In this document: in pieces, positions 1-7,630 of the stretch
How the letters are laid out: the number at the start of each line of letters is the position of its first letter
Position numbering within the stretch: the stretch's first letter is position 1
Assembly (NCBI GenBank): GCA_947577075.1
Contig: CANPTW010000012.1
Span: 1 to 61,328 of the forward strand
DNA length: 61,328 nucleotides
DNA from: an uncultured Oscillibacter sp.
GTDB taxonomy: Bacteria > Bacillota > Clostridia > Oscillospirales > Oscillospiraceae
Reading direction: 5' to 3'
Position numbers and translations under genes: made by a program
Notes under the pieces: model-generated
Databases searched by the model: none
Seen by the model: only the letters and a program-made list of their open reading frames with translations
What the model was told of the DNA's origin: nothing

Positions 1-1603
1 CCTCCTCGAAGAGCTCCGAGCTGACGGCGGCGGACTCCTCGCTGCTGGCGGAGTTGGTCTGGACCACGGCGGAGATCTGGCCGATGCCCTCCGTCACCTG
101 GGCAATGGAGGCGGCCTCGCCCTGCACCGCCTCGGCGATGGTGCCGATGGTGTCGTTGGACTGCATAACCAGCTCCAGGGTCTTCTTCAGGGACCTGGAA
201 ACCTCGCCCACGATGCGGCTGCCCTGCTCCGTGGCCTGAACGGAGTTGTCGATCAGGTCCTTGGTGGCCTTGGCGGCCTCGTCGGAGCGGGTGGCGAGGC
301 TGCGGACCTCGTCGGCGACCACGGCGAAGCCCTTGCCGGCGGTGCCCGCCCGGGCGGCCTCCACGGCGGCGTTCAGGGCCAGAATGTTGGTCTGGAAGGC
401 AATGTCCTCAATGGTGGCGATGATCCGGCCGATCTGCTCGGAGGATCTGGTGATGTCCGTCATGGCGGCCACCATCTGCTCCATCTGCCGGCTGCTGAGG
501 GTGACCTGTTCGCCGGTGAGGCGGGCGTTCTCCTGGGCCTCGGCGGCGGCGCGGACGTTCTGCTCCGCGCCCTTGGAGAGGTCGTCCAGCGTGGCATAGA
601 GCTCCTCCACGGCGCTGGCCTGCTCCGTGGCGCCCTGAGCCAGGGCCTGGGCCCCGCTGGAGAGCTGGCCGGCGTTGCTGGAAACCCGGCCCTGGGTCTG
701 GACAATGGTGCCCAGGGCGGCGGAAAGGGTGACGGTAAAGCTGTCCAGGGAGGTTTCAATGGACTGGAAGTCGCCGATGAAGGGCGTGGAGGTTCCGACG
801 TCGAAATTGCCCTGGGAGAGCTGGGCCATGATGCGGTTGATGTCCTCCACATAGCTGTGGATCAGGGCCATGGAGCCCTCCAGGGTCTTTGCCAGCTCGC
901 CCAGCTCGTTTTCGGAGTGATAGTCCATCTTCAGGTCCAGACGGCCCTCCTGCAGGGGGCGGGCATGGCTGGTGATGAGGAGGATGGGCTTTACCACGTG
1001 CTTGCCCACGTACGTGACCAGGCCGATGAGGCAGATCAGGGCCAGCACCAGGCAGATGAAGCACACCAGCTGCATCTGAAGAATGAGGGTGTGCATTTTC
1101 TCCAGGCCGGTGTTGTTGGCCTCGGTCTCCAGCTCCACCACCTTGTCCAGCTTGCCCACCAGGGTGGCGATGTTGGAGAGGATGGTCTGCTGATAGTAGT
1201 TCTGCGCCTGGGAGGGATTGGTCTTCAGCTGGTCCAGCACCTGGATGGCGGACTGGTGGATCTCCTTATGCAGGGGCTCCAGCTCACTGCGCAGGGCCAG
1301 AATGGCGGGGTCGTCGGTCTCCGCGTCGCCATAGAGCCACTGGCCCAGGGTGCATCCGGTGGGGTCCGTGCTGCCGGTGAACTCCGTTCCGGCATAGAGG
1401 GCGTTGCTGAGGTTGCTGGCCCAGCGGTAGTGGGCGGTCTCCGCCGACTGGGCCCGCTGAAGGAGGGCGGCGGCCTGCGCGTTGCTGCTCTGAACGGCCT
1501 GGATGCGCAGGATGTTGGCCGTGGTCACAAAACTGAACAGCAGGATGGAGACAAGGGCCGCGACCGTGCGGATCCATACGGTTCTCTTGATGCTTTTTCC
1601 CAT
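1..1603 (-). CDS. Methyl-accepting chemotaxis protein with CZB-type zinc motif (3' end cut by window)
   Basis: Transmembrane chemoreceptor that would signal to CheA/CheW. It is read on the minus strand from an ATG at 1603 and is still open at base 1, so the C-terminus is missing. There is a membrane helix at about residues 13-33, an extracytoplasmic domain, a second helix at about 175-197, a HAMP-like linker, and then the long cytoplasmic coiled coil. The conserved tip is present (AFQTNILALNAAVEAARAG). The extracytoplasmic part carries His58-x2-Trp61, Cys84-x-Leu-Gly-x-Trp89 and His112-x3-His116. These match the spacing of the chemoreceptor zinc-binding (CZB) motif, which is usually cytoplasmic. 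The MCP call is very secure; zinc or redox sensing is inferred from the motif. Confidence 0.93.
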   Translation of the reverse strand, partial: MGKSIKRTVWIRTVAALVSILLFSFVTTANILRIQAVQSSNAQAAALLQRAQSAETAHYRWASNLSNALYAGTEFTGSTDPTGCTLGQWLYGDAETDDPAILALRSELEPLHKEIHQSAIQVLDQLKTNPSQAQNYYQQTILSNIATLVGKLDKVVELETEANNTGLEKMHTLILQMQLVCFICLVLALICLIGLVTYVGKHVVKPILLITSHARPLQEGRLDLKMDYHSENELGELAKTLEGSMALIHSYVEDINRIMAQLSQGNFDVGTSTPFIGDFQSIETSLDSFTVTLSAALGTIVQTQGRVSSNAGQLSSGAQALAQGATEQASAVEELYATLDDLSKGAEQNVRAAAEAQENARLTGEQVTLSSRQMEQMVAAMTDITRSSEQIGRIIATIEDIAFQTNILALNAAVEAARAGTAGKGFAVVADEVRSLATRSDEAAKATKDLIDNSVQATEQGSRIVGEVSRSLKKTLELVMQSNDTIGTIAEAVQGEAASIAQVTEGIGQISAVVQTNSASSEESAAVSSELFEE

Positions 1604-1863
1604 ACCCATAAATTATGTATCCTCCCGTTTTGGTTTTCACTTGGTGGCTTGCCTGGGCCCCGCGCCGTATCCCGGGCCTCCCGATGCAGGGGAAAACCGC
1701 CGCTCCAGGAGAGGAGCGCTGAAAAGCCGGACACAGGGCAAAGTATCTACCTCATTATAGCATAGTTGGCCGATTTTGCAACAAGAACCGGAGAAGTGAC
1801 GAAAATTTTATTTTGGAAATCCCTTCCAGGCCCGCTCTTTTTGCCAAGCGCCGCACAAAACAC

Positions 1864-1892
1864 TGGACAACGGCCTAGAAGTTTGATATAAT
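1864..1892 (+). promoter_or_regulatory. Sigma-A-type promoter for the fructokinase/amylosucrase pair
   Basis: TGGACA (1864-1869), a 17-base spacer and a perfect TATAAT (1887-1892). It lies about 90 bases ahead of the fructokinase start, which has AGGAGG at 1972-1977. Confidence 0.7.
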
Positions 1893-1985
1893 CGCAGAAA
1901 ATCGATTACGGGGCCGCCGACTGGTAAAAAGAGGACGGCCGGACGCCCGTTTATTTTTAGAGAGAACGGACAGGAGGCATTTTAA

Positions 1986-2942
1986 ATGGATGTGACGGCA
2001 ATTGGCGAGGTGCTGATCGACCTGACGCAGACGGGCGTCAACGAGGCGGGCGTGCCCCAGTTTTCCGCCAACCCGGGCGGAGCGCCCGCCAATGTGGCGG
2101 TGGCGGCCGCCCGGCTGGGGGCGAAGACCGCCTTCCTGGGCAAGGTGGGGAACGACGCCTTCGGCAGGTATCTCCGCCAGGTGCTGACGGACAACGGCGT
2201 GGACTGCCGGGGGCTGCGCAGGGGGGACCTGCACACCACCATGGCCATCGTCTCCGTGGACGAGCATGGGGAGCGGAGCTTCCGCTTCGTCCGGGGGGCG
2301 GACCGGGACCTTCCGCCGGAGGGCGTGGATGAGGACGGGATTCTGAAAAGCAAGATCCTGCACTTCGGCTCCGTGAGCCTGACGGCGGGACTCAGCCGCA
2401 ACGCCACCATCTTTGCCGCCCGCACGGCCCACCGCCGCGGCGGGCTGGTGAGCTACGACCCCAATTACCGCCCCGCCCTCTGGGCCAATCCGGAGGAGGC
2501 CGCGGAGTGGATGACGATTCCCCTGCCCCTGGTGGACGTCATCAAGTTGGCGGAGGAGGAGCTGCCCCTGCTCACCGGAACCGCGGATTTGGAGGAGGGG
2601 ACCCGCATCCTGGAGGACCGGGGCTTGTCCCTCATCATGGTGACCCTGGGAAGCAAGGGCGTCTTCTGCCGCTGGAAGGGGGAAACCTGGCGTCAGCCCG
2701 GCGTCCCCGTCAAGGTGGCGGACACCAACGGCGCGGGGGACACCTTCCTGGGGGCCGTTCTCAGCCGCCTCTGCCGGCGGGAGGGCGGGCCGCTGGAGGG
2801 CCTGACCCGGGCGGAGCTGGAGGACATCCTGGCGTTTGCAAACCGGGCGGCGGCGGTTACCTGCTCCCGCAGCGGGGCGATTCCCGCCATGCCCTCCCTG
2901 AATGAGCTGCTGGACGGGGAAGGAGCGCCGGGCCTGTCATGA
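1986..2942 (+). CDS. scrK: Fructokinase, PfkB family
   Basis: 318 aa ribokinase-family sugar kinase, the usual length. It should phosphorylate fructose to fructose-6-phosphate with ATP in the cytoplasm. The N-terminus has the family start (IGEVLIDL) and the glycine-rich sugar-binding stretch (NPGGAPANVAVAAARLG). The C-terminal signature NGAGDTFLGA holds the catalytic Asp and anion hole. AGGAGG lies 8 bases before the ATG. It overlaps the amylosucrase gene by 4 bases (ATGA), so the two are translationally coupled. The neighbour releases fructose from sucrose, which fits fructokinase better than the related 2-keto-3-deoxygluconate kinase. Confidence 0.9.
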   Translation: MDVTAIGEVLIDLTQTGVNEAGVPQFSANPGGAPANVAVAAARLGAKTAFLGKVGNDAFGRYLRQVLTDNGVDCRGLRRGDLHTTMAIVSVDEHGERSFRFVRGADRDLPPEGVDEDGILKSKILHFGSVSLTAGLSRNATIFAARTAHRRGGLVSYDPNYRPALWANPEEAAEWMTIPLPLVDVIKLAEEELPLLTGTADLEEGTRILEDRGLSLIMVTLGSKGVFCRWKGETWRQPGVPVKVADTNGAGDTFLGAVLSRLCRREGGPLEGLTRAELEDILAFANRAAAVTCSRSGAIPAMPSLNELLDGEGAPGLS

Positions 2943-4768
2943 GAACGTCGATGTTTGACCGGAGGCTCTCCCGGCACTATGACGAGCTGAAGTGGCTGTA
3001 CTGCGAGCTCTACCACAACGACGAGGAGGCGTTCCGCGCCTTCCTCGCCATGCTGAAGAACGCCTGGAGGGAGCGGAAGAAGCCCCTCCGGGACCAGGAC
3101 GCAAAGCGGGAGGCGGACCCGGACTGGTACCGCCGACGGGACCTTTTGGGCATGATGCTTTACGTGGACGCCTTCGCCGGGGATCTGAACGGGGTGCGGG
3201 GGAAGCTGGACTACATCCGGGAGTGCGGCGTCAACTATCTCCACCTGATGCCCCTGCTGGAGAGCCCGAAGGGCCGGAGCGACGGCGGCTATGCCGTCTC
3301 CGATTTCCGGCGGGTCCAGCCGGAGCTTGGCACCATGGAGGACCTGGAGGCCCTGGGCGGCGCCTGCCGGAGGGCGGGGATCAGCCTGTGCCTGGACTTT
3401 GTCATGAACCACACCAGCGAGGATCACCCGTGGGCGCGGCGCGCCCGGGCCGGGGACCCGGAATTCCGGGACCGCTATTTCTTTTACGACAGCTGGGATA
3501 TCCCCAGGGAGTTTGAGAAAACCGTCCCCCAGGTCTTTCCCACCACCGCGCCGGGGAGCTTCACCCAGCTGGAGGACGGGCAGATCGTCATGACGAATTT
3601 CTACCCCTACCAGTGGGACCTGAACTACGCCAACCCCGCCGTGTTCAACGACATGACGGAAAATCTGCTGTTCCTGGCCAACCGGGGCATCGACGTGATC
3701 CGGCTGGACGCGATCCCCTATATCTGGAAGGAGCTGGGAACCCCCTGCCGGAACCTGCCCCAGGTACATACCATTTCCCGGATGCTGCGGATGGCCGTGG
3801 AGATCGTCTGCCCCAGCGTGCTGCTGCTGGGGGAGGTGGTCATGGAGCCCGCCAAGGTGGCCCCCTATTTCGGGACCCCCGAGAAGCCGGAGTGTCATAT
3901 GCTCTACAACGTCACCACCATGGCCACCACCTGGCACACCCTGGCCACCGGGGACGTGTCCCTCCTGCGGCGGCAGACGGAGGCCGTCTGCGCTTTGCCG
4001 AAGGAGTTCCTGTTCCTGAACTATCTCCGCTGCCACGACGACATCGGCTGGGGCCTGGACTACCCCTGGCTGCGCCGCCGGTCCGGCACGGACGAAACCG
4101 CTCATAAGAAATATCTCAACGACTATTTCACCGGCAGATGGCCCGGCAGCCCTTCCCGGGGCGAGCTCTACAACGACGATCCCCGCCTGGGGGATGCCCG
4201 CCTCTGCGGAACCACCGCCTCCCTCTGCGGGATGGAGGCGGCGGAGGACAATCCCTTCCTGCTGGAGCGGGCCGTGGCCTGCGACCTGACCCTTCACGCT
4301 TGGATGCTCAGCCAGAGCGGCATCCCCGTCGTCTACAGCGGCGACGAGGTGGGGCGGCTGAACGACTGGACCTATCGGGAGGACCCGGACCGGCGGGAGG
4401 ACAGCCGCTATATCCACCGGGGGAAGTTCCAGTGGGACCTGGCGGCCCTGCGGACCGACGGGGGGACCCCCCAGGGGAAGCTCTTTCAGGGCCTGCGGCG
4501 GCTGGAGGCCCTCCGGGCCGCCGAGCCCTGCTTTGACGGCGGGGCGGACGTGAGCGTGGAGGACAGCGGAGACTCCCGCGTCCTGGCCGTCTGCCGGAGG
4601 CTGGGGGACCGGGAGCTGGTCTGCCTGTTCAATTTCAGCGGGGAATTTGTCCGCGCCCACGTGAACCGGGACGGGACGTATACGGAGCTGATGTACGGCG
4701 CCCGCCGGGAGGGGCTCCGGGATGTGGAGCTGTGGCCCAACGGCTTTGCCTGGCTGCTGCGGGAGTGA
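2939..4768 (+). CDS. Amylosucrase-like GH13 enzyme (sucrose glucosyltransferase)
   Basis: 609 aa glycoside hydrolase family 13 protein, close in length to known amylosucrases. It has an alpha-helical N-terminal domain (about 1-90), a TIM barrel with all GH13 regions, and a C-terminal beta domain. Region I is LDFVMNHTS. Region II (DVIRLDAIPYIWKE) carries nucleophile Asp257. Region III (LLGEV) carries acid/base Glu299. Region IV (RCHDDIGW) carries Asp367. The stretches around regions II and IV are typical of amylosucrase, which turns sucrose into alpha-1,4-glucan plus fructose. No signal peptide is seen, so it acts inside the cell. Fructose would go to the fructokinase encoded just upstream. 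A sucrose hydrolase of the same subfamily is the main alternative. Confidence 0.85.
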   Translation: MRTSMFDRRLSRHYDELKWLYCELYHNDEEAFRAFLAMLKNAWRERKKPLRDQDAKREADPDWYRRRDLLGMMLYVDAFAGDLNGVRGKLDYIRECGVNYLHLMPLLESPKGRSDGGYAVSDFRRVQPELGTMEDLEALGGACRRAGISLCLDFVMNHTSEDHPWARRARAGDPEFRDRYFFYDSWDIPREFEKTVPQVFPTTAPGSFTQLEDGQIVMTNFYPYQWDLNYANPAVFNDMTENLLFLANRGIDVIRLDAIPYIWKELGTPCRNLPQVHTISRMLRMAVEIVCPSVLLLGEVVMEPAKVAPYFGTPEKPECHMLYNVTTMATTWHTLATGDVSLLRRQTEAVCALPKEFLFLNYLRCHDDIGWGLDYPWLRRRSGTDETAHKKYLNDYFTGRWPGSPSRGELYNDDPRLGDARLCGTTASLCGMEAAEDNPFLLERAVACDLTLHAWMLSQSGIPVVYSGDEVGRLNDWTYREDPDRREDSRYIHRGKFQWDLAALRTDGGTPQGKLFQGLRRLEALRAAEPCFDGGADVSVEDSGDSRVLAVCRRLGDRELVCLFNFSGEFVRAHVNRDGTYTELMYGARREGLRDVELWPNGFAWLLRE

Positions 4769-4791
4769 GCGCCGCAAGCCTGCGCTTCGCT

Positions 4792-4827
4792 GCGCGGAAA
4801 ATCCGTTTTGGATTTTCCGCGCTTTTT
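4792..4827 (+). terminator. Rho-independent terminator after the amylosucrase gene
   Basis: Perfect 13-bp stem (4792-4804 with 4810-4822), a 5-base loop and five T residues, 24 bases after the stop codon. Confidence 0.9.
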
Positions 4828-4878
4828 CAATCATAAGGGTTCAAATGTGCGAAATTCAGGTAAACGATTAAATAATAT

Positions 4879-4907
4879 TTGCAAATGGGACCGGGACGTG
4901 GTATCCT
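4879..4907 (+). promoter_or_regulatory. Promoter for ptsH-ptsI
   Basis: TTGCAA (4879-4884), a 17-base spacer and TATCCT (4902-4907), about 55 bases upstream of the HPr start. Confidence 0.55.
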
Positions 4908-4960
4908 ATAAGCAAGACGCCGGGCGCTCCGGCCACCACGATCAGAAAGGAAGCAGCCTC

Positions 4961-5224
4961 ATGAAACAGTTCACTTATACCATCACCGATCCCGTGGGCA
5001 TCCACGCCCGTCCCGCAGGCATGCTGGCCAAGGCGGCCAAGGCCCTGGACAGCACCGTCACCATCTCCAAGGCCGACGGAAGCAAGTCCGCCGCCGCCAC
5101 CAAGCTCATGGCCGTCATGGGCCTGGGAGTCAAGACCGGGGAGACGATCACCTTTACCATCGAGGGCGGGGACGAGGAGGCCAGCGCCGCCGCCATGGAG
5201 CAGTTCTGCAAGGACAACATGTAA
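4961..5224 (+). CDS. ptsH: HPr phosphocarrier protein without the regulatory serine
   Basis: 87 aa, the usual HPr length. It carries phosphate from enzyme I to the sugar-specific PTS components in the cytoplasm. The active-site His15 sits in GIHARPAG. The start is the ATG at 4961 behind AGAAAGGAAG; an open frame extends further upstream but has no ribosome binding site. In Firmicutes HPr the HPr-kinase site (Ser46) lies in a KSIMGVMSLG-type stretch. Here the matching stretch reads TKLMAVMGLG, so the serine is replaced by Lys48 with Thr47 beside it. Enzyme I follows 21 bases later. Confidence 0.92.
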   Translation: MKQFTYTITDPVGIHARPAGMLAKAAKALDSTVTISKADGSKSAAATKLMAVMGLGVKTGETITFTIEGGDEEASAAAMEQFCKDNM

Positions 5225-5245
5225 AACCGCTGGGAGGGCACAGCT

Positions 5246-6880
5246 ATGCAAGTCGCAACCGGAAAATCCATCCTGAACGGCATTGCCATTGGACCCCTGC
5301 GTATTTATAAGAAAAAGGAGACGGAAACCGCCGTCACCTCCAGCCTGACCCCGGAGGAGGAGTACGCCCGCTTTGACGAGGCCCGGGTCAAGGCCCAGGA
5401 GCAGCTGGGCGCCCTGTACGACAAGGCCCTGGACGAGGTGGGCGAGGACAACGCCGCCATCTTTGAAATCCATCAGATGATGCTGGACGACGACGATTAT
5501 CTGGACGCCGTCAAGGGAATTCTGGACACCCAGGGCGCCACCGCCGAATACGCCGTCTCCACCACCGGGGAGAATTTCTCCGCCGCCTTTGCCGCCATGG
5601 AGGACGAGTACATGCGGGCCAGGGCCGCCGACGTGAAGGACATCTCCCGCCGGGTGGTCAACGTCCTGCTGGGGCAGGACGACGAAGAGATGATGGCCGA
5701 CCAGCCCGCCATTCTGGTGGCCGACGACCTGACCCCCAGCGAGACGGTCCAGCTGGACAAGTCCAAGCTCCTGGGCTTCATCACCCGCCACGGCTCCTCC
5801 AACAGCCACACCGCCATCCTGGCCCGGACCATGAACATCCCCGCCCTGGTGGGCGTGGACTTCCAGGACGACTGGGACGGCAAGCTGGCCGTCATCGACG
5901 GCTATAACCACTGCGTCTACATTGAGCCCGCCCAGGAGCTCCTCAGCGCCATGGAGGAAAAGCGGGCCAATGACCTCAAGCAGGAGGCCCTGCTCCAGAG
6001 CCTGAAGAAAAAGCCCAACGTCACCCTGGACGGCAAGGAAATCAAGGTCTACGCCAACATCGGGAACGCCGGGGACGTGGGCCTCGTCCTTCAGAACGAC
6101 GCTCAGGGCATCGGATTGTTCCGCAGCGAGTTTATTTACCTGGACTCCCAGGACTACCCCTCCGAGGACCAGCAGTTCATGCTCTATAAGCGCGTCGTGG
6201 AGACCATGGCCGGGAAGAAGGTCATCATCCGGACCCTGGACATCGGCGCGGACAAGCAGGCGGACTACTTCGAGCTGGACAAGGAGGAGAACCCCGCCCT
6301 GGGCTACCGGGCCATCCGCATCTGCCTGACCCGGAAGGAGGTCTTCAAGACCCAGCTCCGGGCCATCCTCCGGGCCAGCGCCTTCGGCACCGTGTCCATC
6401 ATGTTCCCCATGATCATCTCCGTCCGGGAGGTCCGGGACGCCAAGGAGATTCTGGAGGAGTGCCGGGCGGAGCTTCAGGAACGGGGCGTGGCCATGGGCA
6501 ATGTGGAGATCGGCATCATGGTGGAAACCCCCGCCGCCGTCATGATGGCCGACGAGCTGGCCGAGGAGGTGGAGTTCTTCTCCCTGGGCACCAACGATCT
6601 GACCCAGTACACCCTGGCCATCGACCGGCAGAACCCCAAGCTGGACAACTTCTACGACTCCCACCATCCGGCGGTGCTGCGGATGATCCGCCACACCATC
6701 GAGGCGGGCCACCGCCACGGCTGCTGGGTGGGCATCTGCGGGGAGCTGGGCGCGGACCAGACCCTGACGGAGACCTTCCTCCGCTACGGCGTGGACGAGC
6801 TGAGCGTGTCCCCCGCCTCCATCCTGCCCCTGCGGAAGATCATCCGCAGCCTGGATTTGAGCAAGGAGTCCCAGGACTGA
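5246..6880 (+). CDS. ptsI: Phosphoenolpyruvate-protein phosphotransferase (PTS enzyme I)
   Basis: 544 aa, slightly shorter than the roughly 575 aa norm. It takes phosphate from phosphoenolpyruvate and passes it to HPr. The HPr-binding helical domain comes first. The phospho-His domain has His188 in SSNSHTAILART. The PEP-binding barrel carries the FRSEF, LDIGADK and GTNDLTQYTLAIDR motifs, and the active-site cysteine is in GICGELGAD. A GGGAGG ribosome site precedes the ATG. It forms an operon with ptsH. No sugar-specific EII component is visible in the window. Confidence 0.96.
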   Translation: MQVATGKSILNGIAIGPLRIYKKKETETAVTSSLTPEEEYARFDEARVKAQEQLGALYDKALDEVGEDNAAIFEIHQMMLDDDDYLDAVKGILDTQGATAEYAVSTTGENFSAAFAAMEDEYMRARAADVKDISRRVVNVLLGQDDEEMMADQPAILVADDLTPSETVQLDKSKLLGFITRHGSSNSHTAILARTMNIPALVGVDFQDDWDGKLAVIDGYNHCVYIEPAQELLSAMEEKRANDLKQEALLQSLKKKPNVTLDGKEIKVYANIGNAGDVGLVLQNDAQGIGLFRSEFIYLDSQDYPSEDQQFMLYKRVVETMAGKKVIIRTLDIGADKQADYFELDKEENPALGYRAIRICLTRKEVFKTQLRAILRASAFGTVSIMFPMIISVREVRDAKEILEECRAELQERGVAMGNVEIGIMVETPAAVMMADELAEEVEFFSLGTNDLTQYTLAIDRQNPKLDNFYDSHHPAVLRMIRHTIEAGHRHGCWVGICGELGADQTLTETFLRYGVDELSVSPASILPLRKIIRSLDLSKESQD

Positions 6881-6893
6881 GAAAAAGAACGGC

Positions 6894-6928
6894 AGAGCGC
6901 CGGACGCATACGCGTCCGGCGCTCTTTT
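6894..6928. terminator. Terminator between ptsI and the HIT gene
   Basis: 14-bp perfect stem (6894-6907 with 6912-6925), a 4-base loop and four T residues on the plus strand. On the minus strand a T-rich run follows a few bases after the stem, so it can serve both converging genes. Confidence 0.85.
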
Positions 6929-6936
6929 CCGTACCC

Positions 6937-7359
6937 TTACAGGTTGGCCTTGATCTTCGCGATGATCTCGTCGTACTCCGGCTGGGAGAGGAAGACCTTC
7001 TCCGGGTTCATGGCGAAGGTGGAGGCCCACTCGGCCTGGTCCCGGTACTTGGGGACCAGGTGGAAGTGCATGTGGCCGCTGGTGTCGCCATAGGCCCCGT
7101 AGTTGATCTTGTCGGGGTGGAAGGCGGCGTGAAGCGCCTTGGCCACCCGGTTCACATCGGCAAAGAAGGCGCTGCGCTCCTCGTCGGTGAGCTCCGTCAT
7201 GTCGCCGGCGTGCTCTTTATAGGCCACGATGCAGCGGCCGGGGTGGCTCTGCTCCTTGAAGAGGACCAGCACGCTGGCCTCCAGGTCGCAGACGTAGATG
7301 CCGAAGCCGTCCAGAAGCGCCTGGCTCCGGGTGCAGTAACCGCAGTTTTGATCAATCAT
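6937..7359 (-). CDS. HIT family protein (nucleotide phosphoramidase or hydrolase type)
   Basis: 140 aa cytoplasmic histidine-triad protein. The triad is GHMHFHLVPKY, the H-x-H-x-H signature whose middle histidine attacks the alpha phosphate of nucleotides. The N-terminus has a CxxC pair (NCGYC), and an arginine-containing stretch (HPGRCIVAYK) matches the usual nucleotide-binding strand. I chose the ATG at 7359 because AGAAAGGAAC lies upstream of it; the longer start at 7398 has no ribosome site. The substrate cannot be told from sequence. The gene stands alone and converges on ptsI. Confidence 0.88.
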   Translation of the reverse strand: MIDQNCGYCTRSQALLDGFGIYVCDLEASVLVLFKEQSHPGRCIVAYKEHAGDMTELTDEERSAFFADVNRVAKALHAAFHPDKINYGAYGDTSGHMHFHLVPKYRDQAEWASTFAMNPEKVFLSQPEYDEIIAKIKANL

Positions 7360-7552
7360 AGGATGTACCGTTCCTTTCTGTTTGGGTTGTCCCACCATTA
7401 TAGCACGCCCGGGCCGGACTGGGTACTGCGGATTTCAAATTTTGCCGCGGCAAAGGCCCCTTTTTTCGGAAGGAGCCCGCTCCGCCTCCCGGTTTTTGGG
7501 AAAAGGCCCGGCCCCTCTGCCCGGAGAGGCCGGGCTTTCGGCGAAAATACCA

Positions 7553-7581
7553 TTGTAATTTCCCGGGCGGCAGGGTACAAT
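7553..7581 (+). promoter_or_regulatory. Promoter for the ParB/BMP fusion gene
   Basis: TTGTAA (7553-7558), a 17-base spacer and TACAAT (7576-7581), about 50 bases before the ATG. Just upstream (about 7505-7537) is a GC-rich inverted repeat with a bulge, whose role is unclear. Confidence 0.6.
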
Positions 7582-7630
7582 AGGTCCCTGAAACCACATC
7601 GGCTGAACAGCACGAAGGGAGGACGTCCAT

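Noticed and set aside
2693..4834. Long minus-strand frame of 713 codons opposite fructokinase and amylosucrase
   Set aside because: It mirrors two well-supported plus-strand genes and gives a low-complexity Pro/Gly/His-rich product, as expected for antisense frames in GC-rich DNA.
4868..7030. Minus-strand frame of 720 codons opposite ptsH-ptsI
   Set aside because: Shadow of enzyme I; no family match and no ribosome site.
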